From NCBI RefSeq assembly GCF_006517275.1, contig NZ_CP041191.1:1917001-1981000 (forward strand): DNA of 64,000 nucleotides, given 5' to 3'. The notes below the pieces were generated by a model. The model was not told where the DNA came from and searched no databases. It worked only from the letters and a program-made list of their open reading frames with translations. Shown one piece after another: positions 54,696 to 62,786 of the stretch. The position numbers were made by a program, and so were the translations under genes. Positions within the stretch are counted from its first letter, which is position 1. Each line of letters opens with the position of its first letter. Source of the DNA: Labrenzia sp. PHM005. Its GTDB lineage: Bacteria > Pseudomonadota > Alphaproteobacteria > Rhizobiales > Stappiaceae.

Positions 54696-55999
54696 CACCT
54701 TTTGAAATTGGCACTCTGTCCGTCATCGCGATCGTAGTCCTGGTCTATATCGGCGTTTACATTCCGATTGCGCTTGGCCTCGTGTCTTTCGTTTCCATCC
54801 TGTTGATGCGGGACAATTTTGACCTCGCCATCAATCTTTTGAAAATCGCCATTGGCGACAGTGTGATGGAATACACCTTCGCCACTGTCCCGCTGTTCAC
54901 GTTTATGGGACTGATCGTCTCAAAGGCGGGGCTGGGCGCCGATATATATCAGGTGATGAATTCCGGTTTCCGGAGGGTCAAAGGCGGGATCGGAATGGCA
55001 ACGGTCGGAGCCAATGCGGTCTTTGCCGCCGTGACTGGATCCTCTATCGCGTCTGCCTCGGTGTTTTCCAAGGTCTCTGTGCCGCAAATGCTGGCTTTCG
55101 ACTACAATCCACGCTTTGCCGTTGGGGTCGTCGCCGGATCGTCGGTACTCGGAATGATCATTCCGCCATCAGCGATGCTGATCATCTACTCTTTTGTGGC
55201 TGAGCAAAGTGTCGGCGATATGTTTTTGGCCGGGGTGGTTCCGGGACTGATGCTGGCCGCCGCTTATGTTGTCGCGATTTTCCTGATGGGCCGGCTGACG
55301 CCCAAATATGTTGGTGGCCGCTCGGTGGAAGAAACAGAGTGGATGTCACCGCTGGAAATCGCCGATAAGACTGTGCCAACGTTGGTGCTGATCGTTGCTG
55401 TCCTTGGTGGGATCTATACTGGCTGGTTGACGCCTGTGGAAGCGGGCGCTGCAGGATCGCTCCTGGGATTGTTGATCGCAGCGTTCCGCAAAAAATTGTC
55501 CCTGCAATCGCTGTGGCAGGCACTTTTGGAAACCGGTCATATCACCGCATCTATTTTGTTCCTGATCACGGCCGCTTCGATCTACAGCCGAATGCTCGGG
55601 CTTGCTGGTGTGCCGAATGAGCTTGGCGATCTACTCAACGACACACAGATGACCTTCTTCTGGATCATGGTCATCTATGTACTCATGATGATTTTTTTGG
55701 GCACGATCCTCGATACGGCGTCGATCATCCTTATCGTCGTGCCATTGTTCCTGCCGCTGGTCGAGCCTATGGGCCTGTCGCTTGTCTGGTTCGGCATTGT
55801 GACGGTTGTCGGGGCTGAAATCGGGCTCCTGACACCGCCGCTCGGCATCTCCTGTTTTGTCATCAAAGCCACGTTGAACGACCCCAGGATTTCGCTCAAG
55901 GACGTCTTTGTCGGCGCGTTTCCGTTCGCGCTGGTCATGCTGATTGTCCTGGTTGCCTTGATCCGCTGGCCGTCATTGAGCCTGGCCATCCTAAACTAA
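54692..55999 (+). CDS. TRAP transporter large permease (DctM family)
   Basis: 435-aa standard-length DctM permease. FTFMGLIVSKAGLGADIYQVM, FAAVTGSSIASASVFSKV and GVVAGSSVLGMIIPPSAMLI match conserved family blocks; the late GLLTPPLGISCFVIKA is the C-terminal motif. The GTG start at 54692 overlaps the DctQ stop; the longer frame begins inside dctQ and is rejected. Confidence 0.9.
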   Translation: MTPFEIGTLSVIAIVVLVYIGVYIPIALGLVSFVSILLMRDNFDLAINLLKIAIGDSVMEYTFATVPLFTFMGLIVSKAGLGADIYQVMNSGFRRVKGGIGMATVGANAVFAAVTGSSIASASVFSKVSVPQMLAFDYNPRFAVGVVAGSSVLGMIIPPSAMLIIYSFVAEQSVGDMFLAGVVPGLMLAAAYVVAIFLMGRLTPKYVGGRSVEETEWMSPLEIADKTVPTLVLIVAVLGGIYTGWLTPVEAGAAGSLLGLLIAAFRKKLSLQSLWQALLETGHITASILFLITAASIYSRMLGLAGVPNELGDLLNDTQMTFFWIMVIYVLMMIFLGTILDTASIILIVVPLFLPLVEPMGLSLVWFGIVTVVGAEIGLLTPPLGISCFVIKATLNDPRISLKDVFVGAFPFALVMLIVLVALIRWPSLSLAILN

Positions 56000-56008
56000 G
56001 AGGACTTC

Positions 56009-56878
56009 ATGCGCCGCGTCACCAAAGACAACATAACCGACGTTTTCATGAACTATTTCGGCGCGGATACAGACCCGCGGTTGAAGGAAATACTGAAGAG
56101 CCTCGTTACTCATTTGCATGATTTTGCACGTGATACGAACTTGACCCATGCCGAATGGCGTAAGGGCATTGAGTTTCTGGAGTGGGCTGGAAACATCTCT
56201 GATGAAGAGCGGCATGAATTTGTGCTGCTTTCCGACGTGCTAGGATTGTCGTCCCTTGTCGACATGCTGCATTCCAGCCCGGAGGGAACATCGTCAAGCG
56301 TGCTTGGTCCGTTCCATATTACCGGAGCACCAGCTTTGCCGATTGGTGGCGACCTCAGAAAAGACTTCAAAGAGCAAGTCCTTTTGGCCGAGGGCACGAT
56401 CCGGGACGTTATGGGGAACCCGATCGAGGGAGCGGAGCTGGATATCTGGCAAACCGCACCAAATGGGATGTATTCCAGTCAGGACCCGGATCAGGACACC
56501 TACTCCTTCCATGGGATTCAAACGACCGGAAAAGACGGGCGTTATGCTTTTACATCCGTAAAACCAATTAGTTACACGGTTCCTAGTGACGGGCCGGTTG
56601 GCGATATCTTGAATGCCAGCGGCCGCCACCCGTGGCGTCCGTCACACCTCCACTACATAGTAAAAGCGCCTGGGTATCGTGATCTGGTGACTGAAATTTT
56701 CCCGGATGATGATCCATATTTGGACGAAGACACTGTCTTTGGTGTCCGTGAAGATTTGATCATGACCTATGTCGAGCAGCCGGCCGGAAGTTTCCCGGAA
56801 GAAGGGTTCGAGCTCTCCGGCAAGGTCGATGGGCCCTTTTTAAAGGCTTCCTTCGACCTAATCCTGGTCAAGGCTTAG
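56009..56878 (+). CDS. Intradiol ring-cleavage dioxygenase (hydroxyquinol/catechol 1,2-dioxygenase type)
   Basis: 289-aa non-haem iron(III) dioxygenase. The N-terminal helical dimerisation domain is FMNYFGADTDPRLKEILKSL; the catalytic core has iron ligands Y155 (PNGMYSSQ), Y189 (KPISYTVPSDGPVG), H213 and H215 (RPSHLHYIVKA). It cleaves an ortho-dihydroxylated ring between the hydroxyls. The sequence resembles hydroxyquinol 1,2-dioxygenases, but no maleylacetate reductase gene is nearby, so the downstream route is unclear. Confidence 0.88.
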   Translation: MRRVTKDNITDVFMNYFGADTDPRLKEILKSLVTHLHDFARDTNLTHAEWRKGIEFLEWAGNISDEERHEFVLLSDVLGLSSLVDMLHSSPEGTSSSVLGPFHITGAPALPIGGDLRKDFKEQVLLAEGTIRDVMGNPIEGAELDIWQTAPNGMYSSQDPDQDTYSFHGIQTTGKDGRYAFTSVKPISYTVPSDGPVGDILNASGRHPWRPSHLHYIVKAPGYRDLVTEIFPDDDPYLDEDTVFGVREDLIMTYVEQPAGSFPEEGFELSGKVDGPFLKASFDLILVKA

Positions 56879-56894
56879 GCGGCAAAGCTTAAAA

Positions 56895-56930
56895 AAACAA
56901 AGGCGGGAGTTATGTGCCCGCCTTTTTTGT
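56895..56930 (+). terminator. Intrinsic terminator after the dioxygenase gene
   Basis: Stem AAGGCGGG (56900-56907) with CCCGCCTT (56917-56924) followed by a T-run. Ends the FAH-dioxygenase operon before the convergent GntR gene. Confidence 0.9.
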
Positions 56931-56963
56931 TGCTGTGTCTCGTTCTGAAATGAATCGTTCGCG

Positions 56964-57644
56964 TTACGCGACGGCTTCGGAAGAAAAGTGCTTTTCCAGA
57001 AAAGCCCCGGTCCGCTGATAGTGATCTAGCAGCAAGTGACAGGCTTTTTCAGTGTCGCGGTCGACCGCGGCATTCATGATCTCTGTATGCTCCTTGCCGA
57101 TGTCGCGAGTGGAATAATCCAGCGCTTTGCCAGCCAGATAACGATAACGGATATTGAGATCGTAGAGTTGATTGCAGAACTTCAGCAAGACATTCGATGT
57201 GCAGGCCCCGATCAGGCTCATGTGAAAGGCCTTATGCAGGTCTTCGAACCGCTCAACGTTACTGCGCGGTTCGCGCATCATTCTGTGATGGCTGATCACC
57301 AGCTGATCTTCCCAAGCCTGATTGGCATGCTCGATGCTCTCGCGCAGAGCCATCTCCTCAAGATGACAGCGAAGTTTCAAGATCTCTGCGAAATTCTCAG
57401 GACCGACCTCGGCGCTGCGGAACCCGCGTTGATCAAGCCGCTCCACCAAAAGGTCTGACACCAGCAACGTGAGGGCTTCGCGGATCGGTGAGCCGCCCAT
57501 GTCCAGGATTTTGCGGAGACTTTCTATTTTAAGCTTTTCACCCGGCGGTATTTCTCCAGTCAGGATCTTGTGCCGAAGCGCTAGATAAGCACGCTGGGTG
57601 GCGGACGGCTCTTGCGCCGGATCTAATTGGGCCTGGATGCTCAT
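56964..57644 (-). CDS. FadR-type GntR regulator (FCD domain)
   Basis: 226-aa regulator with an N-terminal wHTH (about residues 12-75; ALRHKILTGEIPPGEKLKIE, GGSPIREALTLLVSDLLVER) and a C-terminal FCD ligand domain with metal-site residues in HKAFHMSLIGACTS and HTEIMNAAVDRD. It converges with the dioxygenase gene. The ATG lacks a Shine-Dalgarno and follows 9 nt after the palindrome AATATCGATATT (57654-57665), so bound repressor would cover its own start. Confidence 0.88.
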   Translation of the reverse strand: MSIQAQLDPAQEPSATQRAYLALRHKILTGEIPPGEKLKIESLRKILDMGGSPIREALTLLVSDLLVERLDQRGFRSAEVGPENFAEILKLRCHLEEMALRESIEHANQAWEDQLVISHHRMMREPRSNVERFEDLHKAFHMSLIGACTSNVLLKFCNQLYDLNIRYRYLAGKALDYSTRDIGKEHTEIMNAAVDRDTEKACHLLLDHYQRTGAFLEKHFSSEAVA

Positions 57645-57651
57645 GAGGTTG

Positions 57652-57668
57652 ATAATATCGATATTTTT
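57652..57668. promoter_or_regulatory. Palindromic operator upstream of the GntR regulator
   Basis: Contains the perfect 12-base palindrome AATATCGATATT. The surrounding 17-mer recurs with one mismatch at 50891-50907, in the promoter region of the FAH/TRAP/dioxygenase operon. Suggests autorepression and control of that operon by the same protein. The remaining 57669-57836 gap shows no ORF or clear structure. Confidence 0.62.
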
Positions 57669-57836
57669 CGAAGTTTGTCAGATATCACGAAAATTTTAGG
57701 TCGCCTGTTGATACTACCTACTGCACAGAGTGTCCAGCGCTTGCGCGTTGCGAAACTCAAGGATCTTGGCCAGGGTTCCTGAAGGCTTCAGGTGTTGCAG
57801 CTTTCCGGTTAGGACAGACACACCGTCGCAGCGAAA

Positions 57837-59267
57837 TTACTTGCCGATCAAGCTCCCAACGCTCTTTTTGATCCGTGCTAGTATGATCGGGTCGGAAGCA
57901 TAGTGATCCTCCGCCTTGGCAAAAGCTGCTTCTGCTTTTTCGGTGTCACCCAGGGTCGCGTAAGACCGCACCAGCATTGTCCATCCATCAGGGTTGTCGG
58001 GGTTTTCTTCCAGCTTGGCGGCCAATCCTGCGACCATCCCTTGAATGAGGTCAGCTTGATCATCTTGTGACAGGCTTTGGACAGCAGCTACGTCTTCGTC
58101 GGTTATTCTTTTGGTGCCGGATTGGCTTTCAATGAGGTCCAAACCCAGATCAGTCGCAGTCTCATTGATCTTGGCAAGGACGAACGGGGCCGCGGCAAAC
58201 CGCTGACGGGCTTCTTCGATGGCCAAACGTGCCAGATCGTCTTCGCCGAGAGCAGCTCGGATTTGAGCCAGCTCCTGCCAGTCCTTGTAGTTGGTCGGGT
58301 CACCCACCAAGGATTGATCCAGATCTGCTGCCCGGTCGGCGAGGGCAACCGGATCCCTACCGTTGCCATCACCGCCGGCTCTGGCGACTTCGGTGTCGGT
58401 TGCTTCCGGCAAATAGTCTTTGACATCCCGTTTGGTGAAGCGGGCCATATTGACGATGTCGCGCCGGACGAGCTGCATCCATGGTGCGCGCGGATCGGAA
58501 TCTGCTGCAAGGGCGGTCCAGTCGTTCAATGCGCCCTCAAAATCTTGTGCCTGGGCCTTTGCAAGAGCCAGGTAATAGCGTGCCCGCGGGTCGTTGTTTT
58601 CTGCCCGGATTTGCTCGAACAGAATCTTTGCTGCCTGGGGAACCTTGTTGCCATTGGCCAAGGTCATGGATTCAGCATAAGTGGACAGAACGCTCGGATC
58701 ATTGCCGGACAATTCCGCTGCGCGTCTGTAAGCATCGGCTGCAGACGCATTGTCACCGGTCGCCGCATAGCTTTTTGCGAGCAGCCACCAGTTTTCAAAA
58801 GATTCCGGGCTCTCCTTGACTGCTTCAACCAAAAGCTGGATGCGGCTGTTGATGTCGCCTGCCTCCGCCTTGCGGATCAGGGTTTCCGTTTTACGAGCCG
58901 CCAGCGGCTGGTCTTGCAGTTCAGGATGGCCGAGCCAGAGGTATCCGCCGATCGACCCGACACAAACTGCGATCAAGACAAGGACTGCAACGATCGGTGA
59001 GCGGTGAGACACAGACATGCCGCCGACAGAATGACGGGCGGCCCGGAGGGCACGCGCTTCGATTTCTCTTTGGGCGGCATCAAACTCCGACTGTGAAATA
59101 AGCCCGGCATCCAGGTCTCGATGGACCTCATCGGCTTGATCCCGATAAATCGACAAGGCTGCGTCGGTTTCATCCCGTTCAACTTCGGTTCGGCGCAAAA
59201 ACGGCCAGACCAGCCAAAGGGCGCACAGACCCAAAGCGGCAATTGTCAGAATCCAAAAAGAGGTCAT
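57837..59267 (-). CDS. ccmI: CcmI/NrfG-type cytochrome c biogenesis protein
   Basis: 476-aa haem-lyase accessory protein. Two N-terminal membrane helices (FWILTIAALGLCALWLVWPF and IVAVLVLIAVCVGSIGGYLW) flank a cytoplasmic leucine-zipper-like loop, followed by a periplasmic TPR region (about 140-470) that binds apocytochrome. It is longer than many CcmI. It overlaps ccmH by 4 nt and is the last gene of the crp-ccmF-ccmH-ccmI unit. Confidence 0.9.
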   Translation of the reverse strand: MTSFWILTIAALGLCALWLVWPFLRRTEVERDETDAALSIYRDQADEVHRDLDAGLISQSEFDAAQREIEARALRAARHSVGGMSVSHRSPIVAVLVLIAVCVGSIGGYLWLGHPELQDQPLAARKTETLIRKAEAGDINSRIQLLVEAVKESPESFENWWLLAKSYAATGDNASAADAYRRAAELSGNDPSVLSTYAESMTLANGNKVPQAAKILFEQIRAENNDPRARYYLALAKAQAQDFEGALNDWTALAADSDPRAPWMQLVRRDIVNMARFTKRDVKDYLPEATDTEVARAGGDGNGRDPVALADRAADLDQSLVGDPTNYKDWQELAQIRAALGEDDLARLAIEEARQRFAAAPFVLAKINETATDLGLDLIESQSGTKRITDEDVAAVQSLSQDDQADLIQGMVAGLAAKLEENPDNPDGWTMLVRSYATLGDTEKAEAAFAKAEDHYASDPIILARIKKSVGSLIGK

Positions 59268-59752
59268 GACCGGCCATCCTTCAGTATTTTCTGCGCCGAA
59301 GAGCGTTCTTCCTCGGTCAGCGGCACCTCTTCAACAGGGTGCCTACGGGATCTCATATATCCGATGGCAGCCCCCAGGCTCAGCAGCAGTGCCATGACCG
59401 GCGTTAGCCAAAGGACAGCGTTTTTGAGCGACATACGCGGATTCAACAGGACATAATCGCCATAGCGGTCCGCGATGTAGGAGAGGATCTCCTTATCCGT
59501 TTCGCCTTCTTCCATACGGGTGCGCACCAGGACTCTGAGGTCTTTGGCCAAACCGGAATTGGAATCAAAGATCGACTGGTTCTGGCAGACCATGCATCGG
59601 AGCTGGCGGCCGATTTCCCGGGCGCGTTCTTCTTTGGTCGGGTCGGCAAACATTTCGCTGCCGTCAACCGCAAGGGCTGCGCCGGATGCAAGAGTTAAGG
59701 CGACAAGTGCTGCCAGAAGCTGTCTTATTGATAGCCGGAGAGCTGTGGTCAT
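59264..59752 (-). CDS. ccmH: CcmH/NrfF-type thiol oxidoreductase
   Basis: 162-aa membrane-anchored CcmL/CcmH protein keeping apocytochrome CxxCH cysteines reduced. Signal peptide (LLAALVALTLASGAALA), redox motif LRCMVCQNQSIFDSNSGLAK, one C-terminal transmembrane helix (LWLTPVMALLLSLGAAIGYM). It lies 11 nt after ccmF. No ccmE is encoded between them. Confidence 0.92.
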   Translation of the reverse strand: MTTALRLSIRQLLAALVALTLASGAALAVDGSEMFADPTKEERAREIGRQLRCMVCQNQSIFDSNSGLAKDLRVLVRTRMEEGETDKEILSYIADRYGDYVLLNPRMSLKNAVLWLTPVMALLLSLGAAIGYMRSRRHPVEEVPLTEEERSSAQKILKDGRS

Positions 59753-59763
59753 CAGACTGCCTC

Positions 59764-61749
59764 CTATTCGGCCGGTTGGGGCAGTGCCCCAGATGATTTG
59801 CGGGCAGTCGGAACGCCGACACGGAGGCGGCGGTCACCGAGCGAAATCAGTCCGGACAAGGAAATCAGCAGGGCGCCGAGCCACATCCAGGGCACGCCAG
59901 GATTATAGTAGAAGCGAACCACAAACTGGCCATTGGCAGCCGGATCGCCCAGCACTGCGTAGTAATCGCCGTGCCAGCGGGTTTCAATGCCGGCTTCTGT
60001 CGTGGGTTTTTGCTCAACCGGATACCAGCGGCGCTCGGGATAGAGCGTGGTCACCGGTTCGCCGCCTAAGGTGACGTCGACAGTGGCGACAGATGTCCTG
60101 TAATTCGGCCCAAAGCCGTCCTTGACCTGTACCAAGTTATATTCGTACCGGCCGACCTCAATCGGGATGCCCGGTGTGACGGTCTGTATCTTTTCGATGC
60201 TCCAGAGGGATGCAGCAACGACACCGGCCGAGGCGATTGCGATCCCTAGATGTCCGGTATAGAGCCCCCAAGCTGACAGCGGCAGGCCGAACAATCGTCT
60301 TGGAATAGCTGACCATCTTGCCGACCCGACACCGGCGCGGCGGGCGAGATCAAGGAGCGTTGCGACGCCTAGGAAAAGCGCGGTGCCGATGCCGAAGATG
60401 CTAACCGGATCGGGTGTGCCAAAGACAACTAGCAACAGGAGTCCCAGGACTGCAGTTGTCGATGCTGTTATCAGCGTATCCTTGCGGACACGGCGCATGT
60501 TGGCCCGTTTCCAGGACAAGAAAGGGCCAATTCCGGCGAGCAGAACAACACCTGCGAAGATGGGCAGGAAGGTTCGGTTGAAGTACGGTGCGCCGACGGT
60601 GATTTTTTCGCCTGTCGCGATATCAAGGAAGAGCGGGAACAACGTGCCGACAAAGACGGTTGCTGTGCAGGCACTCAACAGCACATTGTTCATCAGCAAA
60701 CCCGTCTCGCGGGAGAGTGTTCCGAAAGTTCCGCCTTCCCGGATGTGCGACGCCCGCGCTGCAAAGAGGGTCAAGGCTCCACCGATCGCCAGGACCAACA
60801 GCAGAAGGATGAAGACACCGCGTTCCGGATCGTTTGCGAATGCGTGAACGGACGACAGAATGCCGGACCGGACCAGGAAGGTGCCTACCAAACTCAGTGC
60901 AAAGGTCAGGATTGCCAGTAGGATTGTCCAGGTTAGGAGGGCTGCGCGTTTTTCAACGACGATGGCCGAGTGGAGCAGTGCCGTTCCCAGGAGCCAGGGC
61001 ATAAAGGACGCATTTTCAACCGGGTCCCAGAACCAGAAACCGCCCCAGCCGAGTTCGTAGTAAGCCCACCAGCTGCCAAGCGCGATACCGGCGGTCAAGC
61101 CGGACCAGGCCAGCAATACCCAGGGGCGCATCCAGCGGGCCCAGCTGGGATCAACTTGGCCACGAACCAGAGCTGCAATAGCAAAGGAGAACGCGGTCGA
61201 AAACCCGACATAACCGAGATAAAGCAGCGGCGGATGGAAGGCGACGCCCGGATCCTGAAGCAGCGGGTTCATGCCCTGGCCATCGAGCGGCGGATGCGGA
61301 ATGCGCTCAAACGGGTTTGATGTGAGCAGGATAAATCCGATGAAACCAACGCCGATCATGGCCTGGACGGCGAGCACTACGGAGCGCATGCTGACCGGAA
61401 TGGTCTTGCCGAAGAAGGCGATCAGAACACTGAACAAGGCCAAGATCAACACCCAGAGAAGCATCGACCCTTCGTGGTTCGCCCAGACACCCGTCACTTT
61501 GTAAAGTAGCGGCTTGCTGGAATGGCTGTTGAGCGCAACGTTCAGAACCGAGAAGTCGGACACCACATAAGCGTAGGTGAGAGCTCCAAAGGCGGCCGCG
61601 ATCGCAAGGAACTGGATCTCCGCTGCGTGATCCGCAAAGCGCATGGCGGAGGCGTTGTCGGTTTGAAGACCCCAAATCGGGACGATGGCCTGGAGAACGG
61701 CAACTGCAAGCGCCAAGACTAGACAAAAATGACCAAATTCGATGATCAT
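59764..61749 (-). CDS. ccmF: CcmF/NrfE-type haem lyase
   Basis: 661-aa integral membrane protein with about 14-15 helices; holds haem at the periplasmic face and attaches it to apocytochrome. The tryptophan-rich WWD motif is GSWWAYYELGWGGFWFWDPV; conserved His residues precede and follow it. It overlaps the crp gene by 4 nt. The order ccmF-ccmH-ccmI without ccmE mirrors nrfEFG, the dedicated lyase set for NrfA. Confidence 0.93.
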   Translation of the reverse strand: MIIEFGHFCLVLALAVAVLQAIVPIWGLQTDNASAMRFADHAAEIQFLAIAAAFGALTYAYVVSDFSVLNVALNSHSSKPLLYKVTGVWANHEGSMLLWVLILALFSVLIAFFGKTIPVSMRSVVLAVQAMIGVGFIGFILLTSNPFERIPHPPLDGQGMNPLLQDPGVAFHPPLLYLGYVGFSTAFSFAIAALVRGQVDPSWARWMRPWVLLAWSGLTAGIALGSWWAYYELGWGGFWFWDPVENASFMPWLLGTALLHSAIVVEKRAALLTWTILLAILTFALSLVGTFLVRSGILSSVHAFANDPERGVFILLLLVLAIGGALTLFAARASHIREGGTFGTLSRETGLLMNNVLLSACTATVFVGTLFPLFLDIATGEKITVGAPYFNRTFLPIFAGVVLLAGIGPFLSWKRANMRRVRKDTLITASTTAVLGLLLLVVFGTPDPVSIFGIGTALFLGVATLLDLARRAGVGSARWSAIPRRLFGLPLSAWGLYTGHLGIAIASAGVVAASLWSIEKIQTVTPGIPIEVGRYEYNLVQVKDGFGPNYRTSVATVDVTLGGEPVTTLYPERRWYPVEQKPTTEAGIETRWHGDYYAVLGDPAANGQFVVRFYYNPGVPWMWLGALLISLSGLISLGDRRLRVGVPTARKSSGALPQPAE

Positions 61750-62555
61750 GAACAGGCTCCGTCCCGGAAAGATTGAGGTGAGGTGGACCCAGTCAGGAAC
61801 TCCCTGACAACAGAGTTTGTCGAGGTCTCTGGCACAGGTAACGGCAACCGTCTTTGAAGCGCTGCCGGATCAATCAGAGAATAGGCATTGCGTGCCGGAA
61901 ACTGGACCAGTTTGCTTTTTTTCAGCCGGGTGAAGATCCGGCTAATGGTTTCGGTATTCAGCCCCAAATAGTCGGCAATGTCCTCCCGGGTCATCGGAAG
62001 TTCGACGTAGATGCCCTGGTTCACGGGCCGGCCAATCCGGTTAGCCATGTCCAAAAGAAACAGAGTGACCCGTTCGGTGCTGTCGAGCCGGCCGAGGGTA
62101 ACGAGATGCGCAGAACACTCTTCCAGCCGTTGATGCATGACATTGAAGAGTTCGCTCACCAGAGCTTCCGGGCAACCTTGCCTCGATCCGTCGCTCATTT
62201 GAACCATTGTTTGAAGGTCGAGCTCGCATAACATCGTGTCGCAGAGCGCCTCGATCCATTCACCCGTTCGGGGACCCGCGCTGGTCCCAACACCGCAAAT
62301 GACATTTCCGGCGGTTTCAATGCCGAGTATCTGGCGACGGCCGTCAGCCAGCCCAATGCAGATAGCGGTCATGCCGCTGAGAATGACCCAGATTTTCCGG
62401 CAAAACCCTTCTGAGATATCCAGTCTGTCGCCACGGCGCAGCATTTTGTGCCGGCGGCTTGAGTGAGTGGACTGTGCGCTCCGGCAAAGCCTGTGTGCAC
62501 ACATGGACTCGCCGCATTCCAGATTGCCATTTATCGAAACATTGTAACTCGACAT
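61746..62555 (-). CDS. Crp/Fnr-family transcriptional regulator with cysteine-rich N-terminus
   Basis: 269-aa regulator. A cNMP-binding-like domain (about 35-150) precedes a winged HTH (about 185-235) with MTREDIADYLGLNTETISRI; the ETISR recognition helix matches FNR-type proteins that read TTGA-TCAA sites. Three N-terminal cysteines (C14, C19, C24) and C110 could hold an Fe-S cluster, though the spacing differs from E. coli FNR. Likely redox or oxygen sensor controlling ccmFHI and the divergent multihaem gene. Confidence 0.85.
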   Translation of the reverse strand: MSSYNVSINGNLECGESMCAHRLCRSAQSTHSSRRHKMLRRGDRLDISEGFCRKIWVILSGMTAICIGLADGRRQILGIETAGNVICGVGTSAGPRTGEWIEALCDTMLCELDLQTMVQMSDGSRQGCPEALVSELFNVMHQRLEECSAHLVTLGRLDSTERVTLFLLDMANRIGRPVNQGIYVELPMTREDIADYLGLNTETISRIFTRLKKSKLVQFPARNAYSLIDPAALQRRLPLPVPETSTNSVVREFLTGSTSPQSFRDGACS

Positions 62556-62644
62556 GCGGCCCCCGCACGAACCTGTTGCCTACTTGACTTTGGTTAGTAA
62601 GGTTCACGCAAAGAACGCTACAGTGCCTTCGAACTCCTCTCTAT

Positions 62645-62664
62645 GATTTGAATCATTTCAAATC
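62645..62664. promoter_or_regulatory. FNR/DNR-type palindrome TTGA-N6-TCAA
   Basis: Perfect 8-base inverted repeat GATTTGAA-TCAT-TTCAAATC containing TTGA-N6-TCAA (62648-62661). It sits between the crp start (62555) and the multihaem cytochrome start (62787). The neighbouring Crp/Fnr protein with an ETISR recognition helix is the natural binder. Confidence 0.62.
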
Positions 62665-62786
62665 TTTGAAACTAAATATGTAACCTTTGATACCTGCTAA
62701 TTGCAGAACTCTGACAATTATCAGGGAATGAGATTCTGCTCCTTCGTAGCTTCAGGAAGACTGAACTCGGAGAGGAGTCGGGTCTT

